Below, piece after piece: positions 1 to 13,000 of a stretch of 40,746 nt of DNA. Each line of letters opens with the position of its first letter. Position 1 is the first letter of the stretch. Source of the DNA: Sandaracinaceae bacterium (GTDB lineage: Bacteria > Myxococcota_A > Polyangia > Polyangiales > JAFGIB01); NCBI GenBank assembly GCA_017881055.1, contig JADGRF010000305.1, positions 1 to 40,746 of the forward strand, in the 5' to 3' direction. Made by a program: the position numbers and the translations under genes. Below the pieces are notes generated by a model. The model saw only the letters and a program-made list of their open reading frames with translations, ran no database searches and had not been told where the DNA came from.

Positions 1-1080
1 GACCCACAAGCGCTGCTCGTGCACGCACCCGTCATGCACTGGTTGGGTGCCGTGCACGCGGCTGCGCTGCTGCCCTTGGCCAGGCAGGAGCCGCTGCCCG
101 TGGCGCAGTACTCGCTGTTGCCGCAATCGGAATCCACCGTGCACGGCGCCGTGCCTCGGCACGTGCCGTTGCTGCAAGCGTCGTTGACGGTACCAGCGTT
201 GCCGTCGTTGCAGGCAGTGCCGTTGGCCGCGAGCGTGGTGACGGGACACGCGCCCGCGCTACACGTCGCCGCGACATGACAACCGGTCGTATCCTGATTC
301 GGGCAGGTGACGGCGGCGCCGGCGACACAGCTACCTGAGCCGTTGCAGGTGTCGGACTGCGTGCACCAGTCGCCGTCGCTGCATGCAGTGCCCATCGCGG
401 CATTCGCGTAGGCGCAAACACCGGTCGTGGTGTTGCAAACGCCGGCGAGCTGGCACTGGCCCGGTGCGGCGCAGGCCTTCGGGTTCACGCCTGTGCAGGT
501 ACCCGACTGACAGATGTCGGTCAGCGTGCACGCGTTGCCGTCGCTGCAGCTCGTCCCGTTCGCCTTCGGCGCGTAGCTGCACGCGCCGGTCGTGGGATCG
601 CACACCCCCGCCTGATGGCACTGATCCGCGGCGGCACAGCCACCTGCGCACAAGTTGGTGAGCGTGCCCGCGCACACGCCGGCGGTACAAACGTCGCTGG
701 TCGTGAACGTGTTGTTGTCGTTGCAGGAGGTGCCGTCCGCGGCGTTGACCACGCTGCACGTACCATGGCTGTCGCGCGCGCCGGGCAGATGGCACACGTC
801 ACTGGCGTCGACCGAGCAACCCGAGCACATCCCACCGAAGCACTGGTCGCCCGTTGTCGCAGCGTTGCCGTCGTTGCACGCGGTCGTGTCCGCCTTGATC
901 GGCGTCGAGCACGTGCCGGTGCCGCTATTGCACGTGCCGGCCTGATGACATTGGTCGATCGCTGGGCACGCGAGCGGATTGCTGCCAGTGCACACCTGCG
1001 CCACACACGTGTCGGTCTGCGTGCACGGGTCGTTATCGTTGCAGGGCGTGTTGTCCGGTTGACCCGAACAGCTCGCCGAG
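1..1080 (-). repeat. Cys-rich tandem repeat tail of the giant lipoprotein
   Basis: From about residue 4057 to the window edge the giant protein becomes a string of Cys/Gly/Asn/Asp-rich units. The recurring pattern is GT.CNDGN.CT..D.C..G.C.G followed by a CHQAG.C...TG.C half. About seven to eight units are visible and they continue past the edge. The pattern resembles the disulfide-rich repeats common in myxobacterial exported proteins and is expected to form an extended, disulfide-stapled stalk or surface-exposed end. The DNA is not an exact repeat; similarity is at protein level. Confidence 0.8.
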
Positions 1081-4000
1081 CCGTACGCGCCGTTGCGCGT
1101 GTTATTCCGCATCTCGTCGTTCGAGTTCGGCGCGGGCTGACCCACCGGCGCATCGCCGAACAGCGCGATGGTGTGGTTGAAGTTGGTGTTGCCCGCGCCC
1201 GTGACCGCGCTCACTTCGACGGTCGTCGACGCCGCCAGAGTAAATTTGAAGAACGCATCGCGGCCCGCGGCGTCCGCCATGCAGACCTTGCCGCCGAGTC
1301 CCGCGGCCTGGCTGAACACGGAGCCGGGGTAGTTGTTGTTCATGGCAGCGGTGCTGCCGGAGTACGTGCCCGCCTTCGGGTCGGTCGTGCCGTTGAACGC
1401 CACCGCGTACGGCGTGCCCGTGGGCGCCGGCTCACGATCCTCGTTGGTCGCGGTCACCGCGTGATCCGCCGGCGGGCCCATCGATGCAGCTGTCGACGGC
1501 ATGCCCGAGAACAGCGTGACGACCGGCGTGAAGCCCGTCGGCAGCGGGTTGTTGAGCGCGATGCGAACCGCGCCGCCGGTGCTGTGCGTGAACGTGTAGG
1601 TCGCGTCGGGCGTGGTGTTCGAGACCGTGCCGCAGGCCAGCGTGGCGCCGTTGTACGTGGGCGTGATGCCCGTGGTGTTCGAGCCTGAGGTGGCAATCTG
1701 CTTGCCCTTCACGTCGCCGAGCGAGTGCGTATTGCTGTCGTTCGGGTCCGTGTACGAGCTGACCGGCAAGTTCGGCGCGAGCGTGGTCGTGTCGCCCGCG
1801 ACCACGACCCAGTCTTCGTCGATGTTATCGTTCGTGCCCAAGCGGTGCGTCGGCGTCATGCCGACGGCGTCCTGCATCGCGAGCGCCTTGTTGTCGTACT
1901 GGACGTTGCTGGCGATGGGCTTGTCGAACGGCTTGCTGTCGAACAGCGCCATCGTGTGCAGGAAGTCGGTGCTGCCGCTCTGCGTGGTGAGCTCGACCTG
2001 GACCTGCGGGCCCGGGGGAATGTTGAACGTGAAGTACGCGTCGTGGCCCGCTGGTGCGGCGTTGCACTGGTTGGTCGGATCGCCGCCGTTGTCGAACGAC
2101 TTGTCGAAGGTCGAGCCCGGCACACCTTCGTAGTTCATCGGCGTCAAGTTGCCCTTGAACGCCTGCGGTGCGCCGATCGACATCAGCTGCGCGCTTGCGC
2201 GCGTCTCGTTTCCGTAGCCGGGACCGAGATCGAGATCCGGCGTGGGATTCGAAGCCGCCGTGGTCGGATAGCCGTTGGTGCCGTCGTAAAGCGCGACCAC
2301 CGGCTGCCAACCAGCCAGCGGCTTCACACGCACCTGCATGATGCTGTTCTTGGTCGGCGTGAATTTGTAGATTTCGTCGGCGGCGCTGAGCGCACCGGGG
2401 CCGCACATGCCGACCTGCGGCGGTGCGAAGTCGCCCTGGATACCCGGCACGCTGGTGTCGCCACCGTTCACGAACGTCTGCTTGTCGGTGACACCCGAGG
2501 TCACGCTGTCGATGTCGAGCGCGGTCGCGTCGTTGATCTGCAACGACATGTTGTAGGTCTGCACAGCGCTGCTGCTCGCCGTCAGGTTCGCCATGTTCGT
2601 GGTCTTCACGAACCACTTGTCGTCGACGGCGCCGAGCGGATTCGCGATCGCATCCGACAGCGCGTCGTTCTCCATCTTGAACGCGGCCGGGTCGGACGAC
2701 GACGCGTCGAACGTGATCTGGTATTTGCCGAAGCTCGAGCCGGTGCCCGTGATCACGAGGTAGTACGTGGCCGGCGGCAAGGTCGGCGAGATCGGCAGGA
2801 TCGCAGAGATCTGCGGCGCAGCCGCGGTGGCGAGCGCGCAGCGACTGCCCGCGTCCGCGTAGCCCTGTGCGCTGATCGTGTTCTGGAACAAGCCGATCAC
2901 CGCGCCCGGGAACGAGCCCGTCACGTCGATGTTCACGGTCGTGGCGTACTTGACGTCGAACTTGAAGACGGCGTCCGGGTTCGGCGCGTTGGCGCCGCAG
3001 CCGATGAAGCCACCGACCGAGCTCGTCATGCTCGTGGTGCTACCGGTGAACGAGCGCTGCGAGCTCCAGACGTCGACGACCTGCGAGTTCACCGCCGTCG
3101 GCGGCGTCACCGACGCAACCGGCGCCGGATCTTCGCAGACGTACGGATAGTTCTGGTACGTGAACGGAACATCCACCCACTTGCCGTTCGACACCTGCAG
3201 CACGGAGCCGGGCTTGACGGTCGGCTCGTTCGGCTCGCCGCTCGCCCAGTTCGTGTAACGCGTCACGAGCCAGAACGGCGTGTTGTCCGGCCAGCGCCAG
3301 TCACCCTCGACCGCCGCGTCCGAGCCGCCGATCCAGGACTCGCCCTGGATCATCGACTTCACTTGATCGTTCTCGGCCTGATCGTCGATGCGCGCGAGGT
3401 GCGCACCAGCAGTCAGACAGATTTGACGCGCCGTGTCCCAAGGCAGGGTGTCGATACAGGTGAGGTAGCGATGACCGCCGTAGCCGGTCCAGCCGTCCGC
3501 CCAGACCCACACGCCAGACTGATCCAGATCGTTCGCGCCGAGCCACGCCGACGAAATCGACGCGCCCGTCATGATCGTTTGCAGCAGCGCGTTCTCGCCA
3601 GGCGTGGTGATCGCCGCCAGCGTCGCCCCGACGCTCTCGCACTGCGTCTCGGCGCTCGCCCACGAGCGCGCGTCCGTGCACGCGGCGTACTGATGGCCGC
3701 CCGCAATTTGCCAGCCGCTGCAGGTGCTGCCGCTGGGCGCAGCGACACCGCTGAGCGCCGGGTACTCGCAGATGTAGCCGCCGACGTTGGTGCAATTGGC
3801 CGACGACCACACGCCCGTCGCGTCGGACGAAAGACACGCCGACGTGAGCGACGGCTGCGTGGTCGCGAAGCTGTTGTAGACCGTGGCCATGCCGTTCATG
3901 ACGGGGCCGCTGTTCCAGAATACCGGCTGCGTCGTGCACGTGATGCCGACGGGATACGACAAGACTGCGGCGCTCACGTCCGCTTCGCACACGAAGTTGC

Positions 4001-7000
4001 GCTTGGCCGTGCAGTCGTCGTCGTCCCACGCGCCAGACAGCTTGTACTTCAGGCAGTTACCAGACGAGTCCGGCTGCGCCGTATCCCACTTCGCGAAGCG
4101 ACCGCCGACCACAGCACCGGCGACCACGCCTGCACCGCTCGACCACACGCCCCACGAGCTCGTGTACGGCACGGTCTCTTGGAAGCCGATCTGGAACGAG
4201 TTGCCGTAGGCCTGGATCTGGCCCCACAGCTGATCGTTCTCCTGCTGGTTGTCGACGGTCGCAAGGTGCAACCCGGCGCTCGCACAGCGGCCTTCCGCTT
4301 GCGCCCAAGGTCGCGCATTGCTGCAGAACCAGTAGCGATGCTGGTTCCAGTCGTACGCGGTGCAGTTCGCTTCGGGTGCACCGGCCGAGCCGCTCACGTC
4401 GTAGATCGGCACGACGACCGAAGCGGGGCTGCGCACGAGCGTGGTCGAAGGCCGCGTGTACGGACCGTCGAACAGGCCGAGCGCGGCCGCGTAGCTGGAG
4501 CCCGTCGCGCTGATCTCGACCTCGGTCGGCTTCGCGATCGAGAACGAGAACGTGGCGTCCGGCGCGGTGTTGGTGGTCGGGCTGGTGAGGCAGCTCATCA
4601 GCGAGCCGTCGACGTTGTTCGCGGTGCTGGTCGTGCCCGTGTAGACGTACGCCTGTCCGGTGGACACCGGCACTTGCTGCTCGCTCGTGTCGGACACGTT
4701 GGCATTTGCCGGGCCGAGCGCGTAGGGGCCGTTCGTGATCTGCTGACTGAACGCGAGCGGCGCGGTCGCGTAGCTGTAGTCGACCGAGACTTGAGCGCCG
4801 CTGGCGATAGTGCTGCCCGCGGTGCGCGCGATGCTCGCCGGGATGCCCGCGGTGCCGCCGATGATCACGTAGTCCGGCGTCGCGGACGACGCGGAGTAGA
4901 GCTTGGTGCGCTGGTAGTCGAAGACCTTGATCGAGCTGGTAGTCGACGTGGTGATCTGACCGGCCAGAAGGCCGAGCACCGCGTTCGCGTTGCCCGAGGT
5001 GATTTCGATCGACGTAGCCGCATTCAACGACAGACGATTGGTTCCGTCCGAGGCCTGCACGACCGAGGTCGTGAGCCCCGGCACACCCGGCGGCGTGTCG
5101 ATGGCCGTCTTGAGCTGCGCCGCGGTCTTGGAACCGGTGGGCAGCGTGACGACGTACTCGTTGCTGCCATTGACCTTGAGACGCAGCGTGTCGGATGTGC
5201 CGGCAACCAGCGGGTACGGCTCCGGCTGCGAGAGCACCACGCTGACCGCGAGACCCTGCACCTGATCGATGCCGATGTGATTGAGCGAGGTCGCGAGCGT
5301 GCCGTTCAGCACGTGACGCTCGTCGACCACGTTGCGCCGCCCGCTGTACAGCGCGATGACGTTGTTGAACGTGGTCTGCGGATACGCGGTGGACACCCGC
5401 ACCGTGCCGGTCTGCGACGGGATGAAGCGGTAGATCGCGTCCGCCGCGTTGTCGTTCGCGGACGACGAGCACATCGACGCCTGATAGTCGGCCGCCATCG
5501 TGCTCGTGTCGGCGTTGCTGACCGTGACGCGCCGGCCGATTGGATCCGGCAGCGTCGTCGGGATGATCTCGTTCGCGTTGCCTTGGTTGTCGACCGCGAT
5601 CTGCGGCTGACCGTAGACCGAGAGCGTGGACAGATCGCCCGAGTACGCGATGGCGTTGTTGGTGACGTTGGCGACCGGCGACGGATGGATGTTCGCGTCG
5701 ATCGGGTCGTCGTTGTTGTAGAAGGTAGGCGTCGGGCTCGCACCGGCCAGGTTGCCGGTCGCGTAGATCGCCGCGACCGTGCTCGACGCCGAACCGTTGT
5801 TCGTCTGAATCTGAATGTTCGCGGGCTTGCTGAGCGTGAACGCGTACACGGCGTCGGGCGTGTTCGCCGGGATGCTGCCGCCGCACATCGCGATGCCGCT
5901 GCCCGTGTACGTGGCATTCATGCCGGAGGTGGTGCTGAACTCGACGTACTTCGTGCCGACCGTGTCGAGATTGCGCACGTACGCCGAGCTCGCATCTTCG
6001 TTCGTCGGAGTGCACGCGCCCATCGTGGGGGTCGTGATGTGGGTGTAGAAGCGACCGAAGCCGCCGCCGCCGCCACCGCCGGCCGCTAGCTTGCCGAGCC
6101 CGAGGCCCGTGACGGTACCGTTTCCGCCCGGAGTGCCGGCCGAGCCAGAGGCAGCCGAGCCCGTGCCGTGAGCGCCGCCCATGGCGCCGCCGCCGGTCGT
6201 CGCGGCTCCGTCCGCGCCGTCGCCGCCCTTGGTCACGATCGTGCCGCTATTGGTGACGCCCACGCCCTCCAGCAGGATCGAGCCGCCCGAGCCGCCGCCC
6301 GAGCCGCCATCGGCGCTCGTCCCGCACAGCTGGCCACTGCTGCCCGCAGCCGACAAGGTTCCGCTCACGGTCAGCGTCGTGCCCGCCGAGATCTGCAACG
6401 CGCCGCCACCACGACCGTAGACCTGGCCTGCGCATGCGGTCGCGGGAACGCTCGAGCAGCCGCCGAACAGCGGAGTGAGAGTCGCGTTGCCGCGCGCAGC
6501 GCCAGCGTTGCCGCCAGGCACCGTGGTGCCGATGCCGGCCACCAGGACCGCGAGGCCCGTACCACCTGCGCCGCCGGCCGTACCAAAACCACCACCCCCC
6601 GAACCACCGGAGGTGCCGTTGACCGCACCCGCCGTCGGTGCGGTGCAGTTGAAGTCGGCGCCCGGACCTGTCGTGCTCGGGCTGACTGCGGAAACCGTGA
6701 TGTTGCCGTTGACGAGCGCAGAGCCCTGCACGATGACCATGAGCGGGCGCGAGCCGGTTGCACTGAGGGTCGTGCCACTGGCCAGCACGAAACTCCGCAG
6801 CGGCAGCACCCAAGTCGAGGGACCGAGCGGCTGCGTGCGAACCTGAGGCGTCACCGTCGTGCCGCAGATCGTGACCGGCGCCGCGCTCGAGGTGTTCAGC
6901 GCAATCGTGCCGCCGCAATTCGCGATCAAATCGGGCGCCGTCGCGAAGTCCAGCGTGTTGACGTCGACGTTGCTGGCTGTGTACGGGAACGCAGCCGCCG

Positions 7001-10000
7001 GACAGATCGTCGTCGTCAGCGTCTGGTTGTCGATGTTCTTGAGCGGCTCGCCATTCGTTCCGTCGTACAGCGCGATCGCCGTGTTCCAGGCACCGGGATT
7101 CGCCTTGATGTGAACCGCGCCGGCCTTCGACGACACGAACTTGTAGATGGCATCGGGCGAGTCGTCGGCGACACCGCAGGCGGCATGCACGTAGTCGGCG
7201 GCCATGGTCGTGGTATCGCCGCCACCGAGCGTGACGCGCGCGCCCGCGAGGTCACCGAGATCTTTCGGTGGAACGCCCGTGCCGTCGACCATCATCGCGG
7301 ACGCCGACAGCTGCACCTGCGAGTCGGCCGTCATGCGCGCCATGTCGTCGGCGTACGAGATCCAACCTTGGTTCACGCTCGGCGCAGGCACGGTCGGGTA
7401 CTTATCGGCGTCGGCCTTGGTGTCGGCCGCGGTCAGCGTGGTCGCCGCGGGCTTGGTGCCTGCACCGCCGTTGGCGAACAGGTTGATCACCGGATCCGTC
7501 ATGCCGGAGCTCGACGCATCGATCTCGACCTGCGTCGACTTCGTGAGCGTGAAGTTGAAGACTGCGTCCTTGCCACCGGTGATCGCACCGCACGACATCA
7601 GCGACGCATCCACGTCGCTCACCATCGTGCTGGTGTTGCCGGTGTACTCCTGCGCGGCCGTGGTGAAGTCGACGACCTCGGCGGTGCTGCCGTTCTCGTT
7701 CAGGTTCTTGCCGGCGCCCGGGACGAGGCCGAGGTCGTGAAGCGCGGGCGACGTGGGCGGCACGCCCTGGAAGAGCGTGAACTCGGGCGGATTCGCGTAG
7801 CCCGCCTGGCCGGTGACGTTGATGTTGAGATCCGTGCCGATGCTGGGCGTGAACTTGTAGACCGCATCGGACGAGCTGCTCGCCGCCGTACACGCGAGGA
7901 TACTGTTCGGGTTCACGGTGCCTGACGCATAGTTGGCGCCCATGCCGCCGGAGCTGGTGTCGCCAACCTGAATCTTCGAGCGATACGGATCGGGCAGCGC
8001 AAATGCGCTCGCGCCGCTCTCGTTGCCCGGGGGCGAGTTGCCAGCATACGAGCGCTTCAAGTAGAGCGAGTGCGCGAACAGGTCGAACGGACCCGTGAGC
8101 CCGGAGTTGGTCGAGGTAACGACCACGTAGTAGGCACGGTTGGCATCGACGTCGGTGGTCGCGGTCGCCGTGGTGTTGCCCATCACGCCGGCACCGCACG
8201 CGAGCAACGCGCCGTTGGACGTCACGCTGTGGTCGCTCAGCTTGATCTTGTAGACGCCCTCTTGCGCGACGGCCGCTGCGCTCGAGGAACCGTCCACCAC
8301 GACGTAATAGGTGCCGGCCGTGAGCGCAGCGTTGCTGATTCCGGCGCCGCCCGCGCTCGAGCACAGGCCACCCGTCGCACTGAAGCCCGCGGCGTCGAGC
8401 GTGGTCTTGAACAGGCCGACCACGGCGCCGTAGCTCGAGCCCGTCGTGGCGACGTCGAGTGAGAACGCCGTCGTGACGACGATCTTGAACACGGCATCGC
8501 CCGCGCCCGTGGCACCGCCGCAGCCCGTGAGGATCGAGGCGTCGACGTCGTTCGTCATCCGCCGCGTGCTGCCCGTGAACGAGAGCGCCTTGGTGCGTGG
8601 ATCGACCAGGGTCGCAGTGGCTATGTCTTCATTCGGGCTGGCGCTCGGTGTCGACGGATTCGCGTCCTCGCAGACGTAGTAGTTGTTGTCAGCTGCAGCG
8701 AACCCGGCGGTGGCGCTGTCGCAAACTCGGTCGTCCCACGCGAAAGGCGAGGTCGGCCGCATCGAACCGCATTTGTGCGCGGGGGTCGAAGCGTAGTCGT
8801 TAGGCTCGCCTGCGAAGAAGTTGGTGTACCCCGTGGTGGCCGTTCCGTCGGCCCACTCGAGCTTGTGGTTGGTGGAGTCGTCGACCAAGCCGATCGTGTA
8901 CGAAACACCGTTGTTCTTGTTGAGCGCGGTGATCGCCCTGCCCAACATGGTCTGCTTGCCGGCGCTGTTCACCACGGCCAGGTAGTCCATGCCGGTACCG
9001 GCAGGCGTGGGACAGAGCGCAGCGGCCGTGGTGGCCGAGACACGACTCGGGCACACCGTGTACACGTGCGCAGTCGCCATGCCGGTCTCGTGGTAGCTGT
9101 ACGCGAGGCAATCCGGGTCCGGCATCACGACGTTCTGCGCGTCGTACAGCTGCGTCGGGGCAATCGCGGTCAGCGACGGCAAACCGTCGTAAACACCGAC
9201 GACCGGCAAGAAGCCTGTCGGCACGGCGTCGATCCGGATGGTGCCAGCCTGCGACGGTGTGAACGTGTAAATGACGTCGCCCGCGCCCGCGCCCGCGCCA
9301 CACCCGACCGGCAGCGGACTGCCGCTCGCGGTGAAGTTGGCAGCGCGGCCCACGAGCGTGGAGCCGGTCACCTGCGTGTCCACTTGCGTGAACACGTTGT
9401 TCGGCGCCAGATCGATGGAGAACGGAACGACATCGTTGTTGAACGAGTTGATCGGGTTCTGCGTGAGCTTGCCCGGCTGCGACGCATAGAGCGCGATGAT
9501 CGGGTTCCACGTGTTGCCGGGCGACGACGCATCCATCACCACGTGGGTGGGCTTGGTCAGCGTGAAGGCGAGCGTGGCATCCTTCGCGGTGTCAGCTGCA
9601 CCACATTGGATGCCCGCGTAGGTATCGACCAGGTCGGCGGTGCCGCCCGCCATGTCGGTGAGCGAGTACGAGGCGTTGCTGACGTTGCCGATCGGCCACG
9701 CTGTCGCGGCCGTCGGGTTGTTGTCGACGTTCGTGACGGGCGCGTTGATCGTCGGCGGCACGTCGTCGTGCAGCGAGATGACGGTCGGGTACGTCGAGCC
9801 TTCGGTGTCGATGCGCACGCGCGTCGGCGTGGCCACGGTGAACTTGAAGACCGTGTCGATCGAATTCGGATTCGAGTTGCAGCCGACCAGCGTATCGACG
9901 AAGTCGATCGGCGCGACCGCGGAGTCCGTGCCGCCGAGCCACGCACTGGAGAGCGTCGCCGTGGTGCCGTTGATCGCCGTGATCACGACCACCGGGTTGG

Positions 10001-13000
10001 ACCACATGCTCGTGTCGGCGATCGGCATGCCCACGTACATGTGCGTCGGGTCCGACAGCAGCGTGATCGTGTTCATGCTCGCCGTGCGCTTGCCGGTCAC
10101 GCGCAACGTGTGCGTGGCGACGTAGTCGGCTTGGAGCGCCGCAGGCGAAGTCACCGACGAGTCGGCGACCACGGTCACGTACTGTCCGTTGATCGGGTCG
10201 CCGCTGGACGGCACGACCGCCGCGACCTTGCCGGCATTCGTGAACGTGTCGTTCGTGTTCGTGATCCCCATGTTGATGGTGGGGTTCGCCGGCAGCGAGC
10301 TCGGCAGGCCGTTGTGCAGCGACACGACAGCTGGAAACGCCGACTTCGACGCGTCGACGACGATGTGCGCGTTGCTGACCGGGCGGAACGTGAACGCGAC
10401 CTGATTGGTGGAGCCGTCGGCGGCGCACTGGCTGATGCCACCGAGCACACCGGGCTGCGAGTTCGTGCCGTTCGTGACGCCCGTGTACTCGAGGTACGTG
10501 TTGTCGGGACCGTTCGAGATGCCCCAGACCTTCGCGTCAGCCGGCGTGACCGCCATCGAAGTGGACGCGAACGACGGCTGCCCTTGATAGAGCGCGACGA
10601 CCGCTTGGAACTCGGTCGGCGGCGTCGGCGCCTTGCCGTTGTTGATGAACGGATCGACCGGAACGCTCATCGGAGGTGGCGTGCTCGTAGTAACGCCGGT
10701 CGGGCAGCCGCCAAACAAGCTTGCCAGGAAGTTCAGCAGCGCGGCGAGCAAGTTCGCGACGAAGCTGGCGAGGCCACCGAGCAGTGGCCCGACGAACGGC
10801 ATCTTGGCTGCGAACGAAGCGAGCGCCGCGGCGAGCGCCTGGAAGAACGCCTTGAGGAAGCAGATGAATGCCGCGATCAGCGACTTGAGGAAGCCGAGCA
10901 GGCCGCTGAAGATGTTGCCGAACGTGCCGAGACCGTCGCTGATCGTCTGCACGACGATGCCGACGTTCGTCTTGCAGTACGAATCGTTCGGGCCGCAGCC
11001 GTCGTCTTTCGCGAGGCGCAGGTTGAAGTCGGAGGTCTTGGTGATCTCGAAGCGATAGACCGCGTCGGGCGCACCGTTGTCGGCGCCCGTGGTCGGCACG
11101 ATCTTGCTCGCGTTGTTGTACGAGAGGTAGCAGCCGCCCGCGAACCACGATGCCGCGTAGTCGGCCTTCATGTAGCGCGTGTCGCCCCACACGGTGAGGT
11201 AGCGCCCGAGACCCGGCGTGGCGCTCTTCGACAGATCGCCCAGGTCCATCGCGGTCGGGAACGTCTCGGCCGAGGTCGGCGTGTAGTGCGCGATCTTGTC
11301 GCTCGCGGAGTAGTCCGGCGGCCAGTTGGCGTTGGTGCCGTTCCACGTGCCCGAGGTCGCGTTCGGCTTCGTGTAGTCGAACTCGTACGGACAGCGGTTC
11401 TGCACGCCCGCCAGGCTGAACCAGTAGCTGCTGGTGGTAGCGGTCGCGTCGGCGATCGGACACAGACCGTATTGGCTCGCGCCGTCCTGGGGCGGACCGT
11501 TGTGCGACGGGTCGTCCGTCATCATCAGAACGATCGGCATCGCGGTGTTGCGGAAACACGGATAACCGAACGTGTCCTGATCGCAGCCGACCGGCTCCTT
11601 GCCGTTCTGCGCGCGCTCGGCGACGGCCGGGCGGCCCGTACCGAAGTACATGCCCTTGCCGGTCGCGATCGACCAAAGGGCCATCATCGCGCCCTCGTGC
11701 CAGTCGTTGTTGATCACGGTGCTGATGCCCGGAACCGTCAGGCCCGCGGCGTCCGTCGCGTGCAGCACCTGATTGATGCGATCGGTATGGGTCGAAACGT
11801 CGATGTAATTGCGGAAGATCCACTCGTCGGCGCCACGCGTCGTGATGAAGCTGTGCGTGGTGTTGTCAATTGACGGCGTGTAGATCGGCAAGTCGCGGAA
11901 CGTGCCGATGCCGAAGTGCGCGTTGCCGACCAAGCACTGGATTGCTCCAATGATGCCCTGGGACTTGAGGTTGTCGTCCGGCAGGCCGTTGAAGTCGTTG
12001 TCGAGACAGTGCGGCGTCGCGGCGTAGGGCGCGGCGCAGTACATGGCCTGCGCCGGATAGCACTGGTGCAGCTGATGATTGGCTTCGTCGTGTGTCGTGG
12101 TCGTGGGCTCGGCGGCGATCGCCGAACACGCCGTGGCGCCCGCTGCGTCGCCGGCCAGCGCGTGCGCGTTGCAACACTGCGCGAGCAGCGAGCACTCGAC
12201 GAAGTCGTTGTTGAGCGGGTTGCCGCCGATGATGCCGTCCATCAGCGTGTTGCGCTCTTCGCTCATCGAGCCGGTGGTATCGAGCAAGAAGTAGAAGTCG
12301 GCGTTGGCCAACTTGAACTTGATGTCGATCTGCGTCTGCTTGGTCTCGCCCGTGCGCAGGCCTTGGAAAATGGCGCGGTTCGCAGTGCTGGCGGAGAGCG
12401 GACGACCGGGTACGTCGACCGCGTCCGGGATGCCGTCGCAGTCGTTGTCGCCCGCCATCGCGGTGATGCCCGGCGGGCACGTGGGCACGCCGCCGTCGAA
12501 CGAGACGGCCTTCGGGCAGAACACGTTCAAGCTGAACGCGCACTGCGTCGGCGTGCCCGTCGCAGCGGTCTTGCAAGCGTCTTGAAGCTTCTTCGACGGT
12601 GAGCTCGGGCCGGTGGGCACGAGCGTGTCGCAGCACGCGCTGAGATCCGCGCAGGTCGCGCCACCATCGGCCGACCCCGTGCTCATGCCGCCGTCCATGA
12701 GCGAGATCAGCTGGATGCCGCCAGACGGACCGAACTGCACGCTGCCGTCGTTGACCCCGCCGTCCTGCAGCAAGTTGTCGACGACCTTGAAGCACTTGAG
12801 GTCGCACGGGCTGCACGTGAGACGGCCGGCGGTCGGATCGATCACCGACTGCGTCGAAGGCAGCGGCGTGACCGAGTACGTACGAACGTCTTCGCACACC
12901 GTCCACACGCCGTTCTGGCAGTAGCGCGTGCCTTCGCTGCACATGACGTCGCCGTCGGGCAGCGCTTTGTCAGGCAAGAAGCAGGAAATTGGCTCGGAAC

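Noticed and set aside
1..1100. Short periodic pattern resembling a CRISPR array
   Set aside because: The periodicity is at protein level (Cys-rich repeats); DNA repeats are inexact and there are no spacer-like unique segments of constant length.
1725..6089. Plus-strand open frame of 1454 codons, extremely Arg/Val/Asp-rich
   Set aside because: It is antisense to the giant lipoprotein gene, whose reading frame has recognisable domains. The Arg-rich composition is what GC-rich DNA gives in shadow frames.
8775..11873. Plus-strand open frame of 1032 codons
   Set aside because: Also antisense to the giant gene, with no domain or hydrophobic core.
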